Positions 12,309 through 19,566 of a stretch of DNA of 19,566 bases are shown here, in pieces (position 1 is the stretch's first letter; each line of letters starts with the position of its first letter). The DNA is taken from positions 1 to 19,566 of the forward strand of contig JBFZAG010000093.1 of NCBI GenBank assembly GCA_041309145.1, read 5' to 3'. Position numbers and translations under genes: made by a program. The DNA comes from JAPLLS01 sp041309145. Lineage in GTDB: Bacteria; Omnitrophota; Gorgyraeia; Gygaellales; Profunditerraquicolaceae. Under the pieces are notes generated by a model. It ran no database searches, had not been told where the DNA came from, and saw only the letters and a list, made by a program, of their open reading frames with translations.

Positions 12309-13553
12309 TTACGCCTCTCCTACTAAGTCGTATTCCAGAGTGTCGGTGATCCTGACATCCGCAAAATCACCCGGTTTTAACGGCCTTTTCGAATTCACAT
12401 AGACCTGGCCGTCCACTTCCGGGGCATCGTATTGGCTACGACCAATATAATGGTCATTTCCCTTTTCGTCAATCAAAACTTTAAGAGTTCTGCCCAGGAA
12501 TCCGGCGTTAATCTGCCGGGAGATCTCCTGCTGAGCCGTCATAACGGCGTCAAACCGTTCAAGTTTTACTTTTTTAGTCACCTGCTTAGCCAGGGCAAAA
12601 GCCGGGGTATCCTCTTCGCGGGAATAAATAAAGGCGCCCAGCCTCTCAAATTTCGTCTGGCGGATGAACCCCAGCAGTTCCTTAAACTCTTTGTCGGTTT
12701 CCGAAGGAAAACCGACGATGACCGCCGAGCGCAGGCACACTCCGGGAATGATCTTCCTGGCTTTCTCGATAAGCCTGATGATCCGGTCTTTATCCGTATG
12801 CCTGTTCATCAGCTTTAAGATCCGGCCGCTGATATGCTGGACAGGCAGATCGATATACTTGCATAATCTCTCTTCGTCCCGGATAAGTTTTAAAAGATCT
12901 TCCCGCACCCGGGACGGATAAAGATAAAGCAGCCGCAGCCATCCTATCCGGGGCGACCTTCGGCAGATCTTTTTGACCAGCTCGCAAAGCTTGAACTTAC
13001 CGTAAATGTCCTGGCCGTATCCGGTGATGTCCTGGCCGATGATGTTCAGTTCAGAAACACCCTGGGAATTTAATTTATCTACTTGCTTTGCCAGCGAACT
13101 CATCCTTAGGCTGCGCAAAGATGATTTTATCTTGGGGATTATGCAGAAACTGCAGTTGTTCAAACAGCCTTCGCAGATCTTTAAATAGGCATAATGGCCC
13201 GGGGTAAGGCTGTACCTTTGCGGGTCATCTTCCAGCTCAAGCCTGCCCACGAAAGCGTCAACCTCGGGGAATTCCCGGCTTAATTTATCTCCGTAGCGCT
13301 CAGCCAGGCAGCCGTAAACAATGATCTTCTTGAGTTTTCCGTCTTTTTTAAGCTCGCTTAAGTCAAGGATCGCCTCGATAGATTCAGCTTTGGCGTCTTC
13401 GATAAAAGCGCAGGTGTTTATTACCGCGACATCAGCCTCTTCCAGCTCGACTATCGGGCAGCCCTGCAATTTAAGGCGGCCCAGTATATGTTCGGAATCG
13501 ACCAGATTGCGGGGGCAGCCCAGACTTAAAATTCCGACCTTGGGCAAAAACAT
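12309..13553 (-). CDS. rimO: Ribosomal protein S12 methylthiotransferase
   Basis: Radical-SAM enzyme that adds a methylthio group to an aspartate of ribosomal protein S12. The 414-residue protein has an N-terminal MTTase (UPF0004) domain with cluster cysteines C13, C48 and C82. The radical-SAM domain has the CxxxCxxC motif at C130, C134 and C137 (CLNNCSFC). A C-terminal TRAM-type domain (about 350-410) carries 'YDAPEVDGQVYV'. 'LGCPRNLVDSE' and the 'APEVDG' element favour RimO over MiaB. The start overlaps the rodZ-like stop by one base (TAATG). Slightly shorter than the common 430-450 residues but with all parts. Confidence 0.95.
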   Translation of the reverse strand: MFLPKVGILSLGCPRNLVDSEHILGRLKLQGCPIVELEEADVAVINTCAFIEDAKAESIEAILDLSELKKDGKLKKIIVYGCLAERYGDKLSREFPEVDAFVGRLELEDDPQRYSLTPGHYAYLKICEGCLNNCSFCIIPKIKSSLRSLRMSSLAKQVDKLNSQGVSELNIIGQDITGYGQDIYGKFKLCELVKKICRRSPRIGWLRLLYLYPSRVREDLLKLIRDEERLCKYIDLPVQHISGRILKLMNRHTDKDRIIRLIEKARKIIPGVCLRSAVIVGFPSETDKEFKELLGFIRQTKFERLGAFIYSREEDTPAFALAKQVTKKVKLERFDAVMTAQQEISRQINAGFLGRTLKVLIDEKGNDHYIGRSQYDAPEVDGQVYVNSKRPLKPGDFADVRITDTLEYDLVGEA

Positions 13554-14386
13554 TATTTGCCGACCTTAAGGCCGTCTTTAGTGATCAGGATGTTTTTCAG
13601 GACTTGGCCTTTCCGGCCTAAAGAAGGGATAAGCTTGCCGTTTACCTCCAACCGCACTCCTCCGGCGGAGCCTAACGAAAGCTCGATTTTATCTTTCGCG
13701 GACCAACTTTCAAATCTTCCTTTTTTAAGAATATTCTGGAAAACTATCTTTCCGTCCAGCCTGGCCTGAACCCAGCAGTCATCCAGGGCCTGGAGGCCGA
13801 TACGCACGCCGGCTTGCTCGCTGACAGCAGAAGCAGTTCCGGCTGAAGCGGACTGGCTGACTAATTCAGTTTTACTCGGGGTCGCCGCTTTCGAGGCAAC
13901 CGCTTTAGGTTTGAGGGCGGGTTTTTTTTCCGCTTTTTTTACTGCTTTTGGCTTAGGCAAGACCAGCTGAGCCCGGGGTTTTTTAGACCCGGGCCGGGAA
14001 AGCAATTTGACCAGCTTGACAGCGCCGAGAGTCAGAATTAATAAAGCCGCAATTAAAACAATGATCCCGACGATCTGGGGTTTGAAGAAATTTTTTTTAG
14101 CGCTTACTCCCCAGAAATGCCTGTCGTCTTTTTCCGCAGGCTTAGCGGCCGCGCTGGCCATCCCGTTCTCCCGGTATCCGCCCAGGTACTCCTGCGAATC
14201 AACTCCCAGGAACTGGCAATAGATCTTGATAAAACCCTTGATATAAACCGGGTTCAAATTGACTAAAGAATCCTCCTCGATAGACTTAAGAATATCCAAG
14301 TGGATATTGGTCTTCTTATGCACCTCTTCCAGGGAGATCCCTTTTTCCTGGCGTAATTTCTTTAACCTTGAGCCTGCGCTTTCCAT
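13553..14386 (-). CDS. RodZ-like helix-turn-helix membrane protein
   Basis: This 277-residue protein has a cytoplasmic HTH (about 7-70; 'LKKLRQEKGISLEEVHKKTNIHLDILKSIEE', then 'YIKGFIKIYCQFLGVD'). One membrane helix follows (about 105-127). A periplasmic Lys/Ala/Pro-rich linker (about 135-190) leads to a RodZ C-terminal (DUF4115-type) beta domain (about 194-277; 'DDCWVQARLDGKIVFQNILKKG'). RodZ anchors MreB to the membrane and helps set rod shape. Its place between ftsK and rimO is usual for this protein in several phyla. No MreB gene is in view. The gene begins 7 nt after the ftsK stop. Confidence 0.87.
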   Translation of the reverse strand: MESAGSRLKKLRQEKGISLEEVHKKTNIHLDILKSIEEDSLVNLNPVYIKGFIKIYCQFLGVDSQEYLGGYRENGMASAAAKPAEKDDRHFWGVSAKKNFFKPQIVGIIVLIAALLILTLGAVKLVKLLSRPGSKKPRAQLVLPKPKAVKKAEKKPALKPKAVASKAATPSKTELVSQSASAGTASAVSEQAGVRIGLQALDDCWVQARLDGKIVFQNILKKGRFESWSAKDKIELSLGSAGGVRLEVNGKLIPSLGRKGQVLKNILITKDGLKVGK

Positions 14387-14393
14387 AGTCTTT

Positions 14394-16601
14394 CTAGGCG
14401 CTCTTTTCCTTCATCAGATCGTTTTTGAGCCATTGTTCCCTGTCCACCAGAAGCCTGCGGGGTTTACTGCCTTCAAAAGGCCCGACCATCCCGTCTTCCT
14501 CCATCATATCGATTATCCGGGCCGCCCGGGTATAGCCCAGGCGCAACCTTCTTTGCAGGATGGATACCGAGGCCTGATTGCTTTCGATGATGATCCTGAC
14601 CGCCTCGTCATAAAGCTCGTCTTTCTCGCCGCTGGCCAGCCCGGATTTCTGCTGGTCTTTGACGATATCCTCATCGTAAACCGGCGCAGCCTGAGCTTTG
14701 ATGAAATCCACCACCTTCTCTATCTCGACATCGGTGACCAAAGCTCCCTGGGCCCGAACAGGCTTGGCATCCTGGGGTTTCAAAAAAAGCATATCCCCTT
14801 TTCCCAAAAGTTTATCCGCGCCGTTCATATCCAAAACCGTGCGCGAGTCCACTTTAGAGGCCACTTTAAATGAGATCCTGGAAGGCATATTGGCCTTGAT
14901 CACCCCGGTAATGACATCTACCGAAGGCCTCTGAGTAGCTAGAACCAGATGGATCCCCACTGCCCGGGAAAGCTGGGCCAGCCGGGTAACCGCGCTTTCG
15001 ACCTGGTCCCTGGCCACTACCATAAGATCAGCGAATTCGTCGATTATTACCACTATATAAGGAAGGGTTTCCTGAGGTTTCTTCTCGTTATAACCGCGGA
15101 TATTCCTGGCCCCTAATTCAGCGAGAAGCCTGTACCTGCGCTCCATCTCGTTGACCACCCAGTTCAAGGCGCCCGCGGCTTTCTTGGATTCGGTTACAAC
15201 CGGGCATAAAAGATGCGGCAACCCGTTAAAAGGGGCAAGCTCGACCATTTTCGGGTCGATCATCACGAATTTAAGCTCATTGGGAGTGTAGCGCATTAAA
15301 AGCGACAGGATCACGGCGTTTACGCAGACAGTCTTACCGGAGCCCGTGGTCCCGGCGATGAGCATGTGCGGCATTTCGTCCAAGTGGGCGATGACCGAGC
15401 TGCCGGCAATATCCTTGCCCAGAGCTATAGTCAATTTCCCTTCAGAATCCTGGAATTCTTTGGAAGAAACTATTTCTTTGACAAAAACCATCGTGCTGGT
15501 GGTATTGGGCACTTCGATCCCCACCCTGGCCTTGCCCGGGATAGGAGCCACTATCCGGACTGACTGGGCTTTCATCGCCAGCGCGATATCGTCGCCTAAA
15601 GTGACAATGCGGTTGACCTTGACTCCCGGAGCGGGTTCGAGCTCATAACGGGTGATGATCGGGCCGCGCTCGATGTCCGTGATCTTGACCGTGATCCCAA
15701 AATCTTCCAAAGTCTCTTCCAGGATGCGCGCGTTGTGAGTCAGGTCTTCCTTGATCTGCCTGGCTTCCAAAGGAGGAGGCGAATCCAGCAGGTCCAATCC
15801 GGGAAGATGATAATCGCCGATCTTCAGCGGCTGCTGCGGCTTAGTCTTAGCGTCAGCCGGCTCTATCAGGGCGTCTTCTTTTATTCTTACCTTAGGCTTG
15901 CCGTTAAACGCAGGTCTGGTTAAAGGCTCTTCTTTTTCGGCGTTTTTCTCGTCTTTAAGGTTAGCCAGGCGCGGCTTAACCCGGGCTTCCTGGCTTTTGC
16001 TTGCGGACTGGCCGTTTCCTCTGACCGAGGGGATTGATCTGTTTTTTTTGCGGAAGACCGGTAAAAGCCAGTCCTGGCACTTATTGCAGGCATTCCGGAC
16101 GAAAGTAGAGATCAATATCTCGGTGACCAGGGCTAAAGACAACAACGACAGGGCAATGAAAAGTATAAAGCCGCCCAGTTTTCCGAAATATTGATTGATA
16201 AATTTGGCGATGACAAAGCCGAATAATCCGGCGCGGGGAAGAGAAATGGTCGGATTATCCAAAAGGATCAGCCCGAACAAAGAGCCGAGGGAAAGCACTA
16301 AAACGGTTATCCCCACTACCCGCGGCCAGCGCAGATCTGGGGGGTCGTTCAAAAACAGCTTGATCCCGATCCAGAGGATAGACGCCGGAATGACAAAGCT
16401 CGGCCAGCCGAAGAAAAAAAACAAAACAAAACCCAGGTAGGCGCCGAAATAGCTGATCCAATTATGAGGGGGAATATTCGGGCTGGAGGTGTAGAATCTG
16501 CCGATATCGTTGCGATCAAAAGAAACCAGGCTGGCGAGAACGATGAGGCCAATAGCGACTATTAGGACGCCTTTAAACTCATTGATCCTTTTAGCTTTCA
16601 C
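14394..16601 (-). CDS. ftsK: DNA translocase FtsK/SpoIIIE
   Basis: Septum-located ATP-driven DNA pump that clears and aligns chromosome ends at division. The 735-residue protein has four or more N-terminal membrane helices (about 10-180), a short charged linker (about 190-270) and the motor. Walker A is GTTGSGKT (417-424). Walker B is VVIIDEFAD, with I520-D521-E522. A C-terminal winged-helix gamma domain (about 665-735; 'SVSILQRRLRLGYTRAARIIDMMEEDGMV') reads polar DNA motifs. The short linker resembles SpoIIIE rather than E. coli FtsK. It starts with GTG at 16601, overlapping the end of pnp by 11 nt with no strong ribosome site, so translation is probably coupled. Confidence 0.96.
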   Translation of the reverse strand: MKAKRINEFKGVLIVAIGLIVLASLVSFDRNDIGRFYTSSPNIPPHNWISYFGAYLGFVLFFFFGWPSFVIPASILWIGIKLFLNDPPDLRWPRVVGITVLVLSLGSLFGLILLDNPTISLPRAGLFGFVIAKFINQYFGKLGGFILFIALSLLSLALVTEILISTFVRNACNKCQDWLLPVFRKKNRSIPSVRGNGQSASKSQEARVKPRLANLKDEKNAEKEEPLTRPAFNGKPKVRIKEDALIEPADAKTKPQQPLKIGDYHLPGLDLLDSPPPLEARQIKEDLTHNARILEETLEDFGITVKITDIERGPIITRYELEPAPGVKVNRIVTLGDDIALAMKAQSVRIVAPIPGKARVGIEVPNTTSTMVFVKEIVSSKEFQDSEGKLTIALGKDIAGSSVIAHLDEMPHMLIAGTTGSGKTVCVNAVILSLLMRYTPNELKFVMIDPKMVELAPFNGLPHLLCPVVTESKKAAGALNWVVNEMERRYRLLAELGARNIRGYNEKKPQETLPYIVVIIDEFADLMVVARDQVESAVTRLAQLSRAVGIHLVLATQRPSVDVITGVIKANMPSRISFKVASKVDSRTVLDMNGADKLLGKGDMLFLKPQDAKPVRAQGALVTDVEIEKVVDFIKAQAAPVYDEDIVKDQQKSGLASGEKDELYDEAVRIIIESNQASVSILQRRLRLGYTRAARIIDMMEEDGMVGPFEGSKPRRLLVDREQWLKNDLMKEKSA

Positions 16602-18684
16602 TTTTAGGTTTCTCTTCGGCCCGCTTCTTGCTCAGGTTGACCCTTCCTAATTCATCGACGTTGATGACCTTGACCTTGAATTCATCCCCCACCTTGACCA
16701 CAGAAGCGACATCCTTGACGAAGGTGTCGGAAAGCTCGGAAACATGGACCAATCCTTCTTTTCCCGGAGCGATCTCGCAGAAAGCCCCGAAATTGGTCAC
16801 TTTCTTGACTTTCCCGTTGTAGATCCGCCCCACTTCCACCTCTTCGGTGAGCGCCTTGATCATCGAGATCGCGGCCTGGGATTTAGCCGGGTCATTGGAA
16901 GCGACCAGAACGGTGCCGTCATCCGAGATATCGATGGTAGCGCCGGTCGCCGCGATTATGGACTTGATCATTTTGCCGCCGGGGCCGATGACCGCTCCGA
17001 TCTTCTCGGTATTGATCATGATCTTTTCGATCCTCGGAGCGTAAGAAGACATCTCCGCGCGAGGTTTGGTCAAAGCCTGAGCCATTTTATCCAGGATAAA
17101 TAACCTGGCTTTCCTGGCCTGAGCCAGGCAGTCTTTTAAAAGATCCAGGCTGATACCGTCGATCTTAAGATCCAACTGCACCGCGGTAACCCCGTTTTTG
17201 GTGCCCGCGACTTTAAAATCCATATCTCCGAAATGGTCTTCCACTCCGGCGATATCAGTCAGGATCACCGCCTTGTCTTTGCCCTTGATCAACCCCATGG
17301 CGATGCCTGAGACCGGCTCTTTGACCGGAACTCCGGCATCCATTAAAGAAAGGCTGGAAGCGCAGACCGTAGCCATGCTCGAAGAACCGTTGGATTCCAG
17401 GATCTCGGAAACCACGCGCACGGTATAAGGAAATTCCTCCTTGGTCGGCATAACCGCTAAAAGCGATTTCTCGGCCAGATTACCGTGGCCGATCTCCCGG
17501 CGGCCGGGGCCGCGCATAGGGCCGGTTTCACCGACGCTAAAAGGCGGAAAGCTGTAATGGAGCATAAAAGTCTTGTATTTCTTGCCTTCCAGAGCCTCGA
17601 CCATCTGCTCATCATCGCCCGTGCCAAGGGTCGTGATCGCCAGGCTCTGGGTCTGGCCGCGGGTAAAAAGCGCGGAACCGTGGGTCCGGGGAAGCACCGC
17701 TACTTCGCTGGTTATCGCCCGGATCTGGTCAAAAGCCCTGCCGTCTACCCGGATGTTCTCTTTAAGGATCTTTCTCCTTACTTCAGCTTCCTCCACTTCC
17801 ACTAAAGCGTTCTTGATATCTGCCGCTTCGTAGCCTTCGGTGGTCAGAGTGGTTTCCAGTTCCTTACAGAGGCTGTCTACCGCCTCTTCCCGCTCTTCCT
17901 TCTTACCTAATTTATATATCTCCTGCAGCCGGGTCATCCCCAGCTTTTCGACTTTTTCCATAAGCACAGGATCGATCTTATTAAGCACCGGCTCTAACTT
18001 GGCTGAACCGAATTTTTTGGCAAATTCTTCCTGGAATTTCAGGATATCCTGGAGAGCATCATAGCCGAATTTAACCGCGTCCAGATAGATCTCTTCCGAA
18101 ACTTGCCGGCATTTCGATTCCAGCATCATTATGCCCTGCTTATTGGCGACCACGATCACTTCCAGATCGGATTTCTCGATCTGGGCGTAAGTCGGGTTAA
18201 GGACAAAGCCGTTTTCATCTTTGGCAACCCGGCAAGCCGCTACCGGCCCGCCAAAAGGAATATCGGAAATACAAAGAGCAGCCGACGCGCCGTTCACGGC
18301 GAGGATATCCGGGTCGTTCTCCCCATCAGAGGAAAGAACAACCGCGATAACCTGGACATCATTAAGGAAGCCTTTGGGAAAAAGCGGACGGATCGGCCGG
18401 TCAATAAGCCGCGAAGTCAGGATCTCGCTTTCTGTAGGCCTGCCTTCACGTTTAAAGAACCCTCCGGGGATCCTTCCGGCGGCGTAGGTTTTTTCCTGAT
18501 ATTCAACCATCAAAGGAAAATAATCCTGGCCTGCTTTGACTTTCGGCGACACACAGGCCGTGACCAAAATCACGGTCCCGCCGTAAGAAACCACCACGGC
18601 GCCGTTAGCCTGTTTTGCGACTTTCCCGGTCTGAAAGACCAAATCCTGTTTCCCGAATTTAATTATCTCTTCTTTTTCTTCCAT
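16591..18684 (-). CDS. pnp: Polyribonucleotide nucleotidyltransferase (PNPase)
   Basis: Phosphorolytic 3'-5' exoribonuclease of mRNA decay, a trimer. The protein has 697 residues, the normal length. Two RNase PH domains flank a helical linker. The second PH domain carries the catalytic 'DIAGVEDHFGDMDFKVAGT' segment and 'FPPFSVGETGPMRGPGRREIGHG'. A KH domain has IGPGGK at 566-571. A C-terminal S1 domain (about 620-690) shows 'GKVKKVTNFGAFCEIAPGKEGLVHVSEL'. AGGA lies just before ATG at 18684. It follows rpsO by 72 nt, the classic rpsO-pnp pair; in that gap I see no hairpin strong enough to call. Confidence 0.97.
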   Translation of the reverse strand: MEEKEEIIKFGKQDLVFQTGKVAKQANGAVVVSYGGTVILVTACVSPKVKAGQDYFPLMVEYQEKTYAAGRIPGGFFKREGRPTESEILTSRLIDRPIRPLFPKGFLNDVQVIAVVLSSDGENDPDILAVNGASAALCISDIPFGGPVAACRVAKDENGFVLNPTYAQIEKSDLEVIVVANKQGIMMLESKCRQVSEEIYLDAVKFGYDALQDILKFQEEFAKKFGSAKLEPVLNKIDPVLMEKVEKLGMTRLQEIYKLGKKEEREEAVDSLCKELETTLTTEGYEAADIKNALVEVEEAEVRRKILKENIRVDGRAFDQIRAITSEVAVLPRTHGSALFTRGQTQSLAITTLGTGDDEQMVEALEGKKYKTFMLHYSFPPFSVGETGPMRGPGRREIGHGNLAEKSLLAVMPTKEEFPYTVRVVSEILESNGSSSMATVCASSLSLMDAGVPVKEPVSGIAMGLIKGKDKAVILTDIAGVEDHFGDMDFKVAGTKNGVTAVQLDLKIDGISLDLLKDCLAQARKARLFILDKMAQALTKPRAEMSSYAPRIEKIMINTEKIGAVIGPGGKMIKSIIAATGATIDISDDGTVLVASNDPAKSQAAISMIKALTEEVEVGRIYNGKVKKVTNFGAFCEIAPGKEGLVHVSELSDTFVKDVASVVKVGDEFKVKVINVDELGRVNLSKKRAEEKPKSES

Positions 18685-18756
18685 AACTGTCCTATTCTCT
18701 TTTTTTTAATCAAGATTGGTTTATTGGCGAGGATAACAAAGGATCAGGATATAAAG

Positions 18757-19026
18757 CTATTTCCTCAAATTAAGCTTATCCAAAAGCTCCTGGTATTTCG
18801 TAAGATCTTTCTTCTTAAGATAATTAAGAAGGCGGCGGCGTTTCCCGACCAAGATCAAAAGTCCGCGACGAGAATTAAAATCCTTTTTATGGAATTTAAA
18901 ATGCCCGGTTAACAGGTTTATTCTTTCGGTTAAAAGCGCGATCTGCACTCCTGCCGAGCCAGTATCCTGACTGTGAGCTTTAAAACCTTCGATAAGTTTC
19001 TTTTTCTTTTCAGTGACTAAAGTCAA
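18757..19026 (-). CDS. rpsO: Small ribosomal subunit protein uS15
   Basis: Primary 16S rRNA-binding protein of the 30S platform. From the TTG at 19026 it has 89 residues, exactly the family length, and the start reads 'TLVTEKKKKLIEGF'. Motifs: 'DTGSAGVQIALLTERINLLTGHFKFHKKDFNSRRGLLILVGKRRRLLNYL'. The frame is open to an upstream ATG (19083), but GGAGG lies 8 nt before the TTG and the promoter -35/-10 boxes lie within the extra 19 codons. The short start is therefore right. It leads the pnp-ftsK-rodZ-rimO-pgsA-pgpA cluster. Confidence 0.97.
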   Translation of the reverse strand: MTLVTEKKKKLIEGFKAHSQDTGSAGVQIALLTERINLLTGHFKFHKKDFNSRRGLLILVGKRRRLLNYLKKKDLTKYQELLDKLNLRK

Positions 19027-19059
19027 TCTTTTCACCTCCCTTCCTATATTATTTATTTC

Positions 19060-19088
19060 ATTATATGTTATTTTAACATGCAAGTCAA
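19060..19088 (-). promoter_or_regulatory. Promoter of rpsO
   Basis: On the minus strand TTGACT (19088-19083) is followed after 17 bp by a perfect TATAAT (19065-19060). It predicts a start near 19053 and a leader of about 27 nt containing AAGGGAGG. Confidence 0.8.
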
Positions 19089-19134
19089 ATGTTTTCCTGC
19101 TGCAATTATTCGGACTTCGGCCAAAACCGGGATT

Positions 19135-19566
19135 TCACAGCAAAACCAGGTTGGAAATGGTCATGCTGCACTTGACCAGAGCGGTATCTTTGGATTTGGG
19201 GGTCAATTCGTATTTTTCAACCGTAAAAAGCTTTTTAGCGGTCTCAATTCTGTACATGAATTCCAGGATCTTTTCCACCGCTCCTTCGCAGTTTAAAGTT
19301 ATCTGGTATTTCTTGGAAGAGGCGGACTCCTTGACCCCTCCCGGCTTCATATCCACCAGTTCAATCCCCGCTTTATTCGCCAGAAGCTCTACTTCTTTGA
19401 GGATCTGAGTTAATTCCTCGTTATCGGAAACCGAAGCGCCTAAGTAAGAAACGTAGTTGGCTCGTTGGATATTTATTCTGTTCTTTTGAGTCAGGATCTT
19501 TAAATCGGCCTTGATCTGGGACTCTTTCTCCTGGATCCGTTTATCCAGCCCCGCGGTCAATCCGGA
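19135..19566 (-). CDS. PilO/GspM-like pilus or secretion assembly protein, C-terminal part
   Basis: The frame is open to the right edge, so the N-terminus (cytoplasmic tail and membrane helix) is missing. About 143 residues are visible. A charged coiled-coil stretch ('LDKRIQEKESQIKADLKIL') leads into an alpha-beta domain with 'ELTQILKEVELLANKAGIELVDMKPG', 'YQITLNCEGAVEKILEFMYRIETAKKLFTVEKYEL' and a hydrophobic end 'MTISNLVL'. This layout matches PilO of type IV pilus inner-membrane complexes, where it pairs with PilN. GspM-like or other assembly proteins are possible. The next genes upstream, outside the window, would decide. It ends 47 nt before the rpsO promoter; no clear terminator was seen between. 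Confidence 0.65.
   Translation of the reverse strand, partial: SGLTAGLDKRIQEKESQIKADLKILTQKNRINIQRANYVSYLGASVSDNEELTQILKEVELLANKAGIELVDMKPGGVKESASSKKYQITLNCEGAVEKILEFMYRIETAKKLFTVEKYELTPKSKDTALVKCSMTISNLVLL

Noticed and set aside
18685..18756. Gap between rpsO and pnp checked for a processing hairpin or terminator
   Set aside because: The RNase III hairpin site known from E. coli is not evident; only weak pairing and an A-rich run were seen.
19027..19083. N-terminal extension of rpsO to an upstream ATG (108 residues)
   Set aside because: The extension covers the -10 box and part of the -35 box, and the TTG at 19026 has a GGAGG at good spacing and gives the canonical 89 residues.

Overview
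The window is a chromosomal stretch of a Gram-negative bacterium. Gene content points to a candidate-phylum lineage resembling Candidatus Omnitrophota. The grounds are a two-partner-secretion exoprotein tail ending in the 'VDVQDSN...DSGNNLNW' pattern, a FecR/CHASE2-GGDEF pair, and the order rpsO-pnp-ftsK-rodZ-rimO-pgsA-pgpA. The taxonomic call is inference from memory; the gene calls rest on visible motifs.

Region 1 (1-4811) is an envelope and signalling block. The C-terminal end of a secreted exoprotein with Pro/Ala/Glu repeats (+) converges on a TpsB/FhaC-type outer-membrane transporter (-). Transcribed divergently from the transporter is a two-gene unit: a secreted FecR-domain protein and a membrane CHASE2-GGDEF diguanylate cyclase. 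Good sigma70-type promoters face both ways in the gap.

Region 2 (4818-9811, minus strand) is a complete riboflavin operon read as ribBA-ribH-nusB-PHP phosphoesterase-ribD-ribE. It is preceded by a promoter with TTGACA/TATACT boxes and an FMN riboswitch. The riboswitch is the most unusual object here. A 20-nt palindrome sits exactly inside the P2 loop consensus, and the P3 arm is blown up to about 130 nt by a tandem array of hairpins whose stems differ in sequence but keep their pairing.

Region 3 (9805-11260, plus strand) holds pncC (CinA C-terminal amidohydrolase) and thpR (RNA 2',3'-cyclic phosphodiesterase). The pncC promoter overlaps the rib promoter back to back and appears to give a leaderless mRNA. 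The two genes are separated by a non-coding fold-back element of about 296 bp with perfect 11-bp terminal inverted repeats, probably a MITE-like element. After thpR lies a short GGGGACG-type palindrome.

Region 4 (11270-19566, minus strand) is a housekeeping cluster with tight overlaps. rpsO has its own strong promoter and is followed by pnp, ftsK/spoIIIE, a RodZ-like HTH membrane protein, rimO, pgsA and pgpA. At the right edge is the C-terminal part of a PilO/GspM-like pilus-assembly protein. No tRNA, rRNA, CRISPR array, transposase gene or prophage gene was seen.
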